From JAAFIP01 sp963775085 (GTDB lineage: Bacteria > Pseudomonadota > Gammaproteobacteria > Burkholderiales > Burkholderiaceae_C): a stretch of 64,000 bases of DNA. Made by a program: the position numbers and the translations under genes. Under the pieces are notes generated by a model. The model was not told the DNA's origin. It searched no databases and saw only the letters and a program-made list of their open reading frames with translations. Shown here one piece after another: positions 7,043-15,489 of the stretch; within the stretch, counting starts at the first letter, position 1; every line of letters starts with the position of its first letter. The stretch covers positions 336,417 through 400,416 of the forward strand of contig CAVZHO010000006.1 in NCBI GenBank assembly GCA_963775085.1, given 5' to 3'.

Positions 7043-9760
7043 TCAATCCGCCAAAGCCCGCGAAACCACCTCGCGTACATCGTTACTCAAATCGCCCTTG
7101 GCCGCCACGCGTTTGATGGCTTCTAAAGCCGCATTTTGGTACGGCGGCGCGAGTTTTTTCCAGCGGTCCATGGCGCGGGCCAGGCGGGCGGCTACCTGGG
7201 GGTTGATGGCGTCCAGTGCCAGCACTTGCTCGGCCCAGTAGAGGTAGCCCGCGGCATCGCGCCGGTGAAAGGCGCCGGGGTTGGCGCTGCAGTAGCTGAA
7301 GATCACGCTGCGGGCGCGGTTGGGGTTTTTCAGGTTGAAGTCGGCGTGCTGCATCAGGCTGCGCACCCGTGGCAAGATGTCGCCGCCACGATCTGACGCA
7401 CCTGCTTGCAGGGCAAACCATTTGTCCAGTACCAGTGCCTCGTCTTTGAACAGGGCGTAAAACTTTTCCAGCGCAGGCGTAGCCAGCGGGTGGCCGCTGC
7501 TGACCAGGGCGTTGAGTGCGCCAAAGCGCTCGGTCATATTGTTGGCATCTTTGAAGCGCTGCAGGGTTTTGCCTGGCCACACGGTGTCTCCCGTGCTGCG
7601 CGCAGCCAGGCACAGCATGGACAGCGCTAGATTGGCCAGTGCGCGGCGGCCACTGCTGACGGCATCGGGCGCATAGCCGCCGTTCTCCACATGCGCTGCG
7701 AAGGCCCACTCCCAATCGGCCTGCAATGCAATCGAGAGCGCGCCGCGCATGGCTTCGCGCACGGCATGGATGGCCTGTGGGTCTACCGCGTCCAGTTGCT
7801 CGGCGATATAGGTTTCACTGGGCAAGGTCAGCACCAGCTCTTTGAAGGCCGCATCCAGCTCGGGGTGGCGCAGTACGCTGCGCAGCGCGGCAACAAACGC
7901 GGAATGGGCGAAGGTTTCTATGCCAAAACTGCCTGTAGTCCCTGTGCTGTGGACGTAAGTAGCTATGAGTTCAATAGCGTGCTGCATGCCCAGGCGCTGC
8001 GCCGCCTCCCAGCGGTTAAACGGGTCGTTGTCGTGCGCCAATAACGCCAGTAGCTGTGCCTGGGTGTAGTCACATTGCACAATCACCGGGGCCGAGAAGC
8101 CGCGCAGGACCGACGGCACAGGCGCGGTGCCTGCCGGGCAATCCACATTGATAAATTGCAGTACCTCGGCGGCCTGCGTCATCACAAAGGTGCGCTGACC
8201 TGGAACGGCCTGCGGTTCGGCGGCCAGCTGCAGCGGCAAATCATGCCCCTGGGCACTCACCAAACCAAAGTTGATGGGGATGACAAACGGCTCTTTGGTC
8301 GGCTGGCCGGGGGTAGCCGGACAGGATTGCTCCAGGTGCAGGGCGTAGCTGCGCGCGGCTGCGTCGTACACGCCGTGCGCCTTTACACGCGGTGTGCCCG
8401 CCTGGCTGTACCAGCGCTTGAACTGGGGCAGCAGGGTGCTCAGGGCCGACGTGGGGTTGGTGTCCGCGATCGCCTGTGCAAAATCGTCGCAGGTGACGGC
8501 CTGGCCATCATGGCGTTTGAAGTACTCGGACATCCCCTTGGCAAAGCCCTCGCGGCTGACCAGGGTTTGCATCATGCGCACCACCTCGGCCCCTTTTTCG
8601 TAGATGGTGACGGTGTAGAAGTTGTTGATCTCCTGGTAGGCATCGGGCCGCACCGGGTGGGCCATCGGGCCCGCGTCTTCGGGAAACTGGGCGGTGCGCA
8701 GCACGCGCACGTCTTCAATGCGCTTGACGGCCCGTGCTGAAGGGCTGGGGCACAGGTCCATGCTGAACTCCTGGTCGCGAAAGACCGTGAGGCCTTCCTT
8801 GAGCGAGAGCTGAAACCAGTCGCGGCAGGTGATGCGGTTGCCCGTCCAGTTATGGAAGTACTCGTGGCCCACGACGCTCTCGATGTTGGCATAGTCTACG
8901 TCAGTGGCGGTGGCTTGGTTGGCTAAAACATACTTGGTGTTAAAGATGTTCAGACCCTTGTTTTCCATCGCGCCCATGTTGAAGTCGGCGGTGGCGACGA
9001 TCATGAAGCGCTCCAGGTCCAGCGGCAGGCCAAAGCGTGCCTCGTCCCAGGCCACGCTGTGCATGAGGGAATTCATGGCGTGCTCGGTTTTGTCCAGGTC
9101 GCCTCGGCGTACAAACACTTGCAGTAGATGGTCGGTGCCCGCCCGCGAGGTGATGCGCTGCTCGCGCGCTACCAGATTGCCAGCAACCAGCGCAAAAAGG
9201 TAGCAGGGCTTTTTATGCGGATCCACCCATTTGGCAAAGTGGCGGCCATCGGCAAGTGGGCCTTGCTCAACCAGATTGCCGTTAGAGAGCAGCACCGGAT
9301 AAGCGATGGCATCGGCGCGCAGGGTCACGGTATAGGCGGCCATCACGTCCGGACGGTCTAAAAAGTAGGTGATACGCCGAAAGCCCTCGGCCTCGCACTG
9401 GGTAAAAAAGGTGTCCTGGCTGACATACAGGCCCATCAGCTTGGTGTTTTTGGCGGGCGCGCAGGTGGTAAAGATCTCCAGTTCGCAGCTATCGGGCAGG
9501 TTATCCAGCACCAGGGTGTCGCCATCCATCTTGAACGAGCAGCCCTGGCCATTCACCATCACCCGGGCCAGGTTCAGTTCGTCGCCGTCCAGGCGCAGTG
9601 CCTGCGTAGGTACGGCGGTATTGCGGCGCACCTGCATTTTGTTCAGCACGCGGGTCTTGGCCGGGTCCAGGTCAAAGGTTAAATCGACCGTGTCGATCCA
9701 GTACGCGGGTGGGGCGTAGTCGGCGCGCTTGACGAGCGCTGCGGTGGCTTCACGAAACAT
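7043..9760 (-). CDS. pepN: Aminopeptidase N (M1 family)
   Basis: Broad-specificity zinc aminopeptidase, cytoplasmic, 905 aa (E. coli PepN is 870). The exopeptidase motif GAMEN and the zinc site HEYFHNW, followed by KEGLTVFRDQEF with the third ligand Glu, are both intact. The helical C-terminal domain reads through to the end. The ATG at 9760 is chosen: AAGG lies ~7 nt upstream and the protein then starts MFREATAALVKRADY as in the family. A longer frame to 9829 lacks support. Residues ~594-609 (AIELIATYVHSTGTT) are encoded by copy D of the 44-bp element at a position where E. coli PepN has a short loop. Confidence 0.95.
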   Translation of the reverse strand: MFREATAALVKRADYAPPAYWIDTVDLTFDLDPAKTRVLNKMQVRRNTAVPTQALRLDGDELNLARVMVNGQGCSFKMDGDTLVLDNLPDSCELEIFTTCAPAKNTKLMGLYVSQDTFFTQCEAEGFRRITYFLDRPDVMAAYTVTLRADAIAYPVLLSNGNLVEQGPLADGRHFAKWVDPHKKPCYLFALVAGNLVAREQRITSRAGTDHLLQVFVRRGDLDKTEHAMNSLMHSVAWDEARFGLPLDLERFMIVATADFNMGAMENKGLNIFNTKYVLANQATATDVDYANIESVVGHEYFHNWTGNRITCRDWFQLSLKEGLTVFRDQEFSMDLCPSPSARAVKRIEDVRVLRTAQFPEDAGPMAHPVRPDAYQEINNFYTVTIYEKGAEVVRMMQTLVSREGFAKGMSEYFKRHDGQAVTCDDFAQAIADTNPTSALSTLLPQFKRWYSQAGTPRVKAHGVYDAAARSYALHLEQSCPATPGQPTKEPFVIPINFGLVSAQGHDLPLQLAAEPQAVPGQRTFVMTQAAEVLQFINVDCPAGTAPVPSVLRGFSAPVIVQCDYTQAQLLALLAHDNDPFNRWEAAQRLGMQHAIELIATYVHSTGTTGSFGIETFAHSAFVAALRSVLRHPELDAAFKELVLTLPSETYIAEQLDAVDPQAIHAVREAMRGALSIALQADWEWAFAAHVENGGYAPDAVSSGRRALANLALSMLCLAARSTGDTVWPGKTLQRFKDANNMTERFGALNALVSSGHPLATPALEKFYALFKDEALVLDKWFALQAGASDRGGDILPRVRSLMQHADFNLKNPNRARSVIFSYCSANPGAFHRRDAAGYLYWAEQVLALDAINPQVAARLARAMDRWKKLAPPYQNAALEAIKRVAAKGDLSNDVREVVSRALAD
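7936..7979 (+). repeat. 44-bp two-hairpin element, copy D (inside pepN)
   Basis: Full-length copy antisense to pepN. GTCC/GGAC (7938-7941, 7951-7954) and GCTAT/ATAGC (7962-7966, 7974-7978) are both intact. On the coding strand it gives IATYVHSTGTT in the same frame as the other antisense copies. Confidence 0.85.
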
Positions 9761-10030
9761 GGGGCTTACCTTTGGATAGGAGAGAGAGTCTAACAATCGG
9801 GACTGCAAATGTGCAGGGTAGTTTGCCACACTGGCCAGCCCATGGTGCCTCCCTGTCGAAGATCAAGGCGTTGGGGCAGGCGGGGGTGCGTAGGTGGTTG
9901 GTATTATCAGTGAGCAGATTCTACAAAGCCCAGCGCGGCGATATCCATGCTGGGCTTGGCGCTGGTGTAATTCTGTCTGCGGTAAGCCCCGTAAATGGGG
10001 TATGGGCAAAATCCCGTTACCATTCATTGC
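9761..10030. other. Divergent intergenic region pepN / purine ABC operon
   Basis: 270 bp holding both promoters. The 3' part is rich in hairpins: a 9-bp stem AAGCCCAGC / GCTGGGCTT (9926-9934, 9949-9957) and the three-way structure listed separately. No convincing small gene was found. Confidence 0.5.
9966..10021 (+). promoter_or_regulatory. Structured leader, candidate purine-sensing riboswitch
   Basis: Immediately before the BMP-type ABC operon. GGTAA (9981-9985) pairs with TTACC (10017-10021) and encloses two hairpins: CCCC/GGGG (9987-9990, 9997-10000) and GGG/CCC (10004-10006, 10013-10015). The closing strand ends 9 nt before the ATG, so folding could hide the ribosome binding region. An upstream GTGTAATTCTG may take part. 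The arrangement and gene context recall the xanthine (NMT1-motif) riboswitch, but that class assignment is from memory and unverified. Confidence 0.35.
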
Positions 10031-11590
10031 ATGTCTAGCCCCAACGCACCTCGCCTCGCACTCGCGCACATCCGCAAAAGCTACCCCGCCGTGGTGGCCA
10101 ATGACGACGTGTCGTTGGTGGTGCAGCCGGGCGAGATTCATGCCGTGCTGGGAGAGAACGGTGCGGGTAAATCCACGTTGATGAAAATTATCTATGGCGC
10201 AGTGCAACCCGATGCGGGAAGTATCAGCGTGGATGGCAAGCCGGTGCAAATAAAAAACCCGGTGGATGCGCGTGCGCTGGGCATTGCCATGGTGTTTCAG
10301 CACTTCAGCCTGTTCGAGACCATCAGTGTGGCCGAGAACGTGTGGCTCGGTTTGGATAAGTCTCTGTCGCTGCGTGAAGTACAGCAAAAAATCACCGCCA
10401 AAGCCGCGCAGTACGGGCTGGACATAGACCCGCTGCGCCCCGTGCACACGCTGGGTGTGGGCGAGCGCCAGCGGGTCGAGATTGTGCGCGCGCTGTTGAC
10501 CGAGCCGCGCCTGTTGATATTGGACGAGCCCACCTCGGTGTTGACACCCCAGGCCGTGGGCAAACTGTTTGACACGCTGCGCCTGCTGGCCCAGCTGGGT
10601 TGCAGCATTTTGTATATCAGCCACAAGCTGCACGAGATTCGCGCGCTGTGTACTGCCTGCACCGTACTGCGCGGCGGCAAGGTGACGGGCGTGTGCGACC
10701 CGAGGCAGGAGAGCAATGCATCGCTTTCGCGCCTGATGATTGGCAGCGAGCCGCCCGCGCTGGTGCACCGGCCTGCACTGGCGGGCGCTGACGTGCTGTG
10801 GGTCAATCACTTAAGCCTGCCGCGAGCCGATGAGTTTGGCGTGGACCTGGACCGTATCAGCCTTGCCGTGCGCGCCGGCGAAGTGCTGGGTATCGCGGGA
10901 GTCTCTGGCAACGGGCAAAAAGAATTGCTGTATGCGCTGAGTGGTGAAGACACCCGCGCTGCGGCGGACAGCATTCAAATGCAAGGTGCTGCGCGCATGC
11001 ACAGCGTAGCCCAGTACCCACCCCAGCGCCGCCGCGCCATGGGCCTGCACTTTGTGCCCGAAGAGCGCCTGGGACGGGGCGCGGTGCCCAGCATGAGCCT
11101 GGCGCACAACCTGCTGCTCACGCGCAACCAAGCTGTTGCTCAACAACGCTGGAAGGGCGGTTGGATCGACACACAAGCCCTGCGTACGCAGGCCCGGCAG
11201 ATCATTGCGCGCTTTAATGTCAAAGCCGCCGGGCCCGATGCACCGGCGCGCAGCCTCTCCGGTGGCAATTTGCAGAAGTTTATCGTCGGCCGTGAGATGG
11301 AGGCCGCACCCAAACTGCTGATCATCTCGCAACCCACCTGGGGCGTGGATATAGGCGCCAGCGCCCAAATCCGCGCCGAGATACTGGCTCTGCGCGACGC
11401 TGGCTGCGCGGTGCTGGTGGTGAGTGAAGAGCTGGACGAGCTGTTTGAAATCGCCGACCGCTTGCAGGTGATGGCCAGGGGCCGTATCTCGCCATCGGTC
11501 AATATTAAGGATGCGACGGTGCAGCAGATCGGCGAGTGGATGAGCGGGCTGTGGGATGCAACACCTTCAGGCGGGGTTGCGCATGCTTAA
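10031..11590 (+). CDS. BMP-type (purine nucleoside) ABC transporter, duplicated ATPase
   Basis: 519 aa with two nucleotide-binding domains, as in the NupA/YufO/RfuB class that energises BmpA-type uptake of nucleosides and purines. NBD1 has Walker A GENGAGKST near residue 45 and Walker B LLILDEPTS. NBD2 has the usual degenerate Walker A region (GVSGNGQKELL) and a signature LSGGNLQKF. The ATG at 10031 is chosen. An in-frame ATG at 9995 lies within the leader hairpin and would add non-homologous residues. It overlaps the next gene by 8 nt, showing tight coupling with the permeases and, downstream, the substrate-binding lipoprotein. Confidence 0.9.
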   Translation: MSSPNAPRLALAHIRKSYPAVVANDDVSLVVQPGEIHAVLGENGAGKSTLMKIIYGAVQPDAGSISVDGKPVQIKNPVDARALGIAMVFQHFSLFETISVAENVWLGLDKSLSLREVQQKITAKAAQYGLDIDPLRPVHTLGVGERQRVEIVRALLTEPRLLILDEPTSVLTPQAVGKLFDTLRLLAQLGCSILYISHKLHEIRALCTACTVLRGGKVTGVCDPRQESNASLSRLMIGSEPPALVHRPALAGADVLWVNHLSLPRADEFGVDLDRISLAVRAGEVLGIAGVSGNGQKELLYALSGEDTRAAADSIQMQGAARMHSVAQYPPQRRRAMGLHFVPEERLGRGAVPSMSLAHNLLLTRNQAVAQQRWKGGWIDTQALRTQARQIIARFNVKAAGPDAPARSLSGGNLQKFIVGREMEAAPKLLIISQPTWGVDIGASAQIRAEILALRDAGCAVLVVSEELDELFEIADRLQVMARGRISPSVNIKDATVQQIGEWMSGLWDATPSGGVAHA

Positions 11591-12683
11591 GCCGCACATT
11601 CAACTGATTCCCCGCGCCGAAGTCTCGCGCTTTTGGACACTGGCTTCGCCCTTCCTCGCGCTACTCATCACCGTCCTCCTGGGTATCCTCCTGTTCGCCG
11701 CCTTGGGCAAAGACCCGCTACGTGGTTTGCAGATGTTCTTTTGGGAGCCGATCAAAACCAGCTACGCGCTGGGCGAACTGATGGTCAAGGCCACGCCGCT
11801 GCTCATCATTGCGCTCGGCCTGGCGGTGTGCTTCCGCTCCAACGTGTGGAACATTGGCGCGGAAGGCCAGTTTGTCATGGGCGCGGTGTGTGCCGGCGGG
11901 GTGGCACTGCTGGCGGACAAAGACACGGGGCGCTGGATTGTGCTGGCCGTGATGCTGGCGGGCGTACTGGGCGGCATGGCCTGGGCGGGCATCACGGCGC
12001 TGCTGCGCGACAGGTTCAACGCCAACGAGATTTTGGTCAGCCTGATGCTGGTATACGTAGCCGACATGGTGCTGAGTTACCTGGTGTTTGGCCCCTGGAA
12101 AGACCCGCAGGGCTACAACTTTCCGCAGAGCAAAACCTTTGATGCCGTGACGAAAATTCCCAAGCTGATGGACGGCTCGCGCATGGGCATTGGCCTGCTG
12201 CTGGGCCTGCTGGGTGCGGGAGCTTTGTGGGTTTTCCTGTTCCGCACCCGTGCGGGTTTTGCGCAGCTGGTGGGCGGGCTGGCACCTGCCGCAGCGCGCT
12301 ACGCAGGCTTTAGCTCGCGCCGCGCCTTGTGGACAGCATTGCTCGTGTCGGGCGGCGTAGCGGGCCTCGCGGGCGCGCTGGAGGTAGCTGGGCCGATTGG
12401 CCAGCTCACACCCTATGTGCCTGCGGGCTACGGTTTTGCCGCCATCATTGTGGCCTTTGTCGGACGGCTGCACCCGCTGGGCATGGTGTTCTCAGCCGTG
12501 CTCATGAGCATGTTCTACATCGGCGGCGAGCTGGCGCAGTCGCGCATGGGGCTGCCTAAATCCATCACCGGGGTGTTCCAGGGCCTGCTGCTGTTCACGC
12601 TGCTGGCCTGCGACACCTTGATCGCTCACCGATTGCAGTTTTACCTGTCAAATACGCCTGTAGTCCCCGTCGCCAGGACATAA
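11583..12683 (+). CDS. ABC transporter permease (BMP-type system), first subunit
   Basis: 366 aa polytopic inner-membrane protein of the BPD_transp_2 family. Hydrophobic segments run through the whole chain, with the family motif GAEGQFVMGAVCAGG near residue 95. The ATG at 11583 overlaps the ATPase stop. The last seven residues and the stop codon (VVPVART, then TAA) come from copy E of the 44-bp element, so the native C-terminus after YLSNTP has been replaced or extended. The membrane part looks complete, and loss of function is not expected. Confidence 0.9.
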   Translation: MLKPHIQLIPRAEVSRFWTLASPFLALLITVLLGILLFAALGKDPLRGLQMFFWEPIKTSYALGELMVKATPLLIIALGLAVCFRSNVWNIGAEGQFVMGAVCAGGVALLADKDTGRWIVLAVMLAGVLGGMAWAGITALLRDRFNANEILVSLMLVYVADMVLSYLVFGPWKDPQGYNFPQSKTFDAVTKIPKLMDGSRMGIGLLLGLLGAGALWVFLFRTRAGFAQLVGGLAPAAARYAGFSSRRALWTALLVSGGVAGLAGALEVAGPIGQLTPYVPAGYGFAAIIVAFVGRLHPLGMVFSAVLMSMFYIGGELAQSRMGLPKSITGVFQGLLLFTLLACDTLIAHRLQFYLSNTPVVPVART

Positions 12684-12704
12684 GCAGCTATGAAAAATAT
12701 AGTA
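12661..12704 (+). repeat. 44-bp two-hairpin element, copy E (ends a permease gene)
   Basis: Full-length copy, sense to the permease. GTCC/GGAC is intact (12663-12666, 12676-12679). Hairpin 2 is GCTAT/ATAGT, whose outer pair becomes a G-T wobble. Element positions 21-23 (TAA) are the gene's stop codon. Confidence 0.8.
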
Positions 12705-12742
12705 TTCATCAATCAGCTTCATGTACCGAAAGGCATTGCGTA

Positions 12743-13663
12743 ATGGAACAGTACGCCCTGTTACTGGCCGCCACACTCAACGCAGGCACCGTGCTGGCCA
12801 TCGCCGCGCTGGGCCTGCTGATCAACGAAAAAGCTGGCATCGTTAACCTGGGTGCCGAAGGCCTGATGCTTTGCGCCGCCGTGGCAGGCTTTGCCGCTGT
12901 AGTGCATACCGGCAATGACTGGCTGGGATTTGCCGCAGGGGCGGTCGCCGGCGCGCTGCTGGCGGCCATCTTTGGCCTGCTGGTGATCTGGCTCAACACC
13001 AACCAGTACGCCACGGGCCTTGCGCTCAGCCTGTTTGGCGCAGGCTTTTCGGCCTTCGCAGGCATCGGGTATGTGCAAGACAAGCTGCCCGAGCGGGCGC
13101 AGTTTGCCGTCCCGTATTTGTCAGAGATTCCCTTGCTGGGCAGCGCCTTCTTCAAGCAGCACCCGATGGTCTACCTCGCCATGGCGATGGCAGGCGCACT
13201 GGTTTGGTTCTTGTACCGCACACGCAGCGGCCTGGTGCTGCGCAGCGTGGGCGAAAACCCCGATGCCGCCCACGCCTTGGGGCTACCGGTGCGGCGCATC
13301 CGCCTGGCCGCCGTGGTGGCTGGGGGCGCGCTGTGCGGGCTGGCAGGCGCCTATCTGTCGGTCATCTACACGCCGCTGTGGGTCGAGGGCATGGTGGCCG
13401 GCAAGGGCTGGATTGCCTTGGCGCTTACCACCTTTGCCACCTGGCGGCCCGCGCGGGTATTGCTGGGGGCGTACCTGTTTGGTGGCGTGACGATGGTGCA
13501 GTTCCATCTACAAGGCATCGGCGTAGAAGTGCCCAGCCAGTTCCTCACCATGCTGCCCTACGTCGCCACCATCGTGGTGCTGGCCCTGATCTCGCGCAAC
13601 CCGGCCTGGATTCGCGTGAATATGCCTGCATCCTTGGGTAAACCCTTCTATCCGGGCGGCTAA
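12743..13663 (+). CDS. ABC transporter permease (BMP-type system), second subunit
   Basis: 306 aa, BPD_transp_2 family, the shorter of the two permeases usual in these systems. It has the conserved NLGAEGLMLCAAVAGF (near residue 35) and RSVGENPDAAHALG, plus about eight hydrophobic segments. It starts 59 bp after the first permease, beyond the rest of the repeat copy, with AAAGG ahead of its ATG. Its gene partners show it belongs to the same transporter as the 10031 ATPase and the 13743 lipoprotein. Confidence 0.92.
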   Translation: MEQYALLLAATLNAGTVLAIAALGLLINEKAGIVNLGAEGLMLCAAVAGFAAVVHTGNDWLGFAAGAVAGALLAAIFGLLVIWLNTNQYATGLALSLFGAGFSAFAGIGYVQDKLPERAQFAVPYLSEIPLLGSAFFKQHPMVYLAMAMAGALVWFLYRTRSGLVLRSVGENPDAAHALGLPVRRIRLAAVVAGGALCGLAGAYLSVIYTPLWVEGMVAGKGWIALALTTFATWRPARVLLGAYLFGGVTMVQFHLQGIGVEVPSQFLTMLPYVATIVVLALISRNPAWIRVNMPASLGKPFYPGG

Positions 13664-13742
13664 TGTCGCTGCGCTTAGGTTGATAATGTGATTTTTCTGC
13701 CTTCCCTTTGATTTAATCCAACGACGAAAGAGAGACGACCTG

Positions 13743-14906
13743 ATGCAAGCCAAACGCACCACCCTCAAATTGCTCGCGCTATCGGCCCTGGCTGCTGCTG
13801 CGCTGATGGGCTGCAGCAAAAAGGAAGAACCCAAGCCCGCGCCGGCCCCAGCGGCAGCCGCCCCAGCAGCCGCGCCAGCGCCTGCCAAGCCTGACCCCCT
13901 GAAAATCGCCTTCGCCTACGTCGGCCCGGTGGGCGACGGCGGCTGGACCTTTGCGCACGACAACGGCCGCAAAGCCGTAGAAAAAGAATTTGGCGACAAG
14001 GTCGTCACCAGCTTTGTCGAAAAAGTGCCCGAGAGCGCCGACGCTGAGCGCGTCATCCGCGACATGGCCGCGCAGGGCAACAAGCTGATCTTTGGCACCA
14101 CCTTCGGCTACATGGAGCCGATGCTCAAAGTGGCCGCCGACACCAAGGGCGTGAAGTTTGAGCACGCCACCGGCTACAAAACCGCCGAAAACATGCGCAC
14201 CTATGACAGCCGCACCTACGAGGGCGCGTACATGGCCGGTGTCATTGCCGGCAAGATGAGCAAGAGCGGCACGCTGGGCGTAGTGGCCTCCATCCCCATT
14301 CCAGAGGTCATCCGCAACATCAACACCTTTACCTTGGGCGCACAGTCGGTGAACCCCAAGGTGAAAACCAAAGTCATCTGGGTCAACGAGTGGTTCAACC
14401 CACCCAAAGAAACCGAGGCCGCCACCGCCCTCATCAACGGCGGTGCTGACGTACTCTTCCAAAATACCGACTCATCGGCCGTGCTGCAAACCGCCGAGAA
14501 GCTGGGCAAGCGCGCCTTCGGCTGGGACAGCGACATGACCGCCTACGGCCCCAAGGCCCACCTGGGCTCGGCCATCATCAACTGGGCCCCGTACTACATC
14601 AAGGCCACCCGCGAAACGCTGGACGGCAAGTGGACGACAGGTTCGAGCTGGTACGGCGTAAAAGAGGGTGCTATCGACATGGTCAGCATGGCCGCCGATG
14701 TGCCCGACGAGACCAAGAAGCGCATTGAAGAAATCAAGGCCGGCCTGAAAGCCGGCACCTTCAGCATCTGGAAAGGCCCCATCACCGGCGCCGATGGCAA
14801 AGAAATTTTGGCCAAAGACGCCGTGGCCGACGACAAATTCTTGTCAGGCGTAAACTTCTACGTGCAAGGCGTACAGGGCAAGATTCCAGGCGGCGATAAA
14901 AAATAA
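13743..14906 (+). CDS. BMP family substrate-binding lipoprotein (PnrA-like)
   Basis: 387 aa periplasmic ligand-binding lipoprotein. The lipoprotein signal ends in LMGC (Cys at residue 23), followed by a Lys/Pro/Ala linker and a Bmp domain starting LKIAFAYVGPVGDGGWTFAH. The aromatic/acidic ligand-site pattern of the PnrA/BmpA fold appears (GTTFGYMEP, NTDSSAVLQTAEKLG, FGWDSDMTAYGP). In this family the ligands are purine nucleosides or purine bases. Adjacent adenine deaminase and Rieske genes favour a purine base here, which is an inference. A purine-rich ribosome binding site (AAGAGAGA) precedes the ATG. Confidence 0.92.
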   Translation: MQAKRTTLKLLALSALAAAALMGCSKKEEPKPAPAPAAAAPAAAPAPAKPDPLKIAFAYVGPVGDGGWTFAHDNGRKAVEKEFGDKVVTSFVEKVPESADAERVIRDMAAQGNKLIFGTTFGYMEPMLKVAADTKGVKFEHATGYKTAENMRTYDSRTYEGAYMAGVIAGKMSKSGTLGVVASIPIPEVIRNINTFTLGAQSVNPKVKTKVIWVNEWFNPPKETEAATALINGGADVLFQNTDSSAVLQTAEKLGKRAFGWDSDMTAYGPKAHLGSAIINWAPYYIKATRETLDGKWTTGSSWYGVKEGAIDMVSMAADVPDETKKRIEEIKAGLKAGTFSIWKGPITGADGKEILAKDAVADDKFLSGVNFYVQGVQGKIPGGDKK

Positions 14907-14925
14907 GTTAGTGCAACTGCGAGGG

Positions 14926-14957
14926 GAAAAGCTGCTTTCGGGCAGCTTTTCTTTTTT
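14926..14957 (+). terminator. Rho-independent terminator of the ABC operon
   Basis: Stem GAAAAGCTGC / GCAGCTTTTC with a ~6-nt loop, followed by a T-rich tract, 20 bp after the lipoprotein stop. Confidence 0.88.
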
Positions 14958-15125
14958 CTGCAGTTGCATTTTCTTCTCTTGCTTTTGTGGCGTGCTCGGG
15001 GTTTTGAAAACCTTAATGTTCCAGCACCGTGAGCTGCGGCGATGGAGGAAGTTCTCCGGCGCGCGTTGCTAGAAGGCAAATAACCATATGTTGCACCGAG
15101 TGCTATAGCTGAATACAATTTAGCG

Positions 15126-15461
15126 ATGACAAAGAAAAGATCAACCGGAGAAGTCCGAATTTTTGATGAAATGCTAGTGATGGCGCAGGCCTTAGAGGGC
15201 CATGCATTGATCTCCAAACAGGACATGGCCAAGATGAAGCTGATCTGTCAAAGTCCACCAGAGTACACGTCGGATAAGGTCGTGTCTATTCGCGTGAAAA
15301 AGGCCAAAGTCAGTCAATCGGTTTTTGCATCGATTCTGAATGTAAGTGTCTCTGCGGTTCAAAAATGGGAGTCCCCCAGCTCTGGAAAACACCCGAGTGG
15401 TGCGGCGGCCAAGCTTTTGCAGCTGATAGAAAAACGGGGCCTGGAGGCAATCGTTGCTTGA
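15126..15461 (+). CDS. XRE-family DNA-binding protein (HigA/NadS-like)
   Basis: 111 aa. The C-terminal half is a helix-turn-helix (VSQSVFASILNVSVSAVQKWE), the pattern of HigA-type antitoxins and YiaG/NadS regulators. The N-terminus resembles the short helical region of these proteins. No RelE/HigB-like toxin is next to it: the 170 bp upstream is non-coding and the next gene is an oxygenase. It could therefore be a solitary regulator or an orphan antitoxin. It is less GC-rich than its neighbours, which hints at transfer. Its position just before the Rieske-adenine deaminase pair allows a regulatory link, but this is only positional. Confidence 0.75.
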   Translation: MTKKRSTGEVRIFDEMLVMAQALEGHALISKQDMAKMKLICQSPPEYTSDKVVSIRVKKAKVSQSVFASILNVSVSAVQKWESPSSGKHPSGAAAKLLQLIEKRGLEAIVA

Positions 15462-15489
15462 CAGGCAATCAACCAGTGATAATCCGCGC

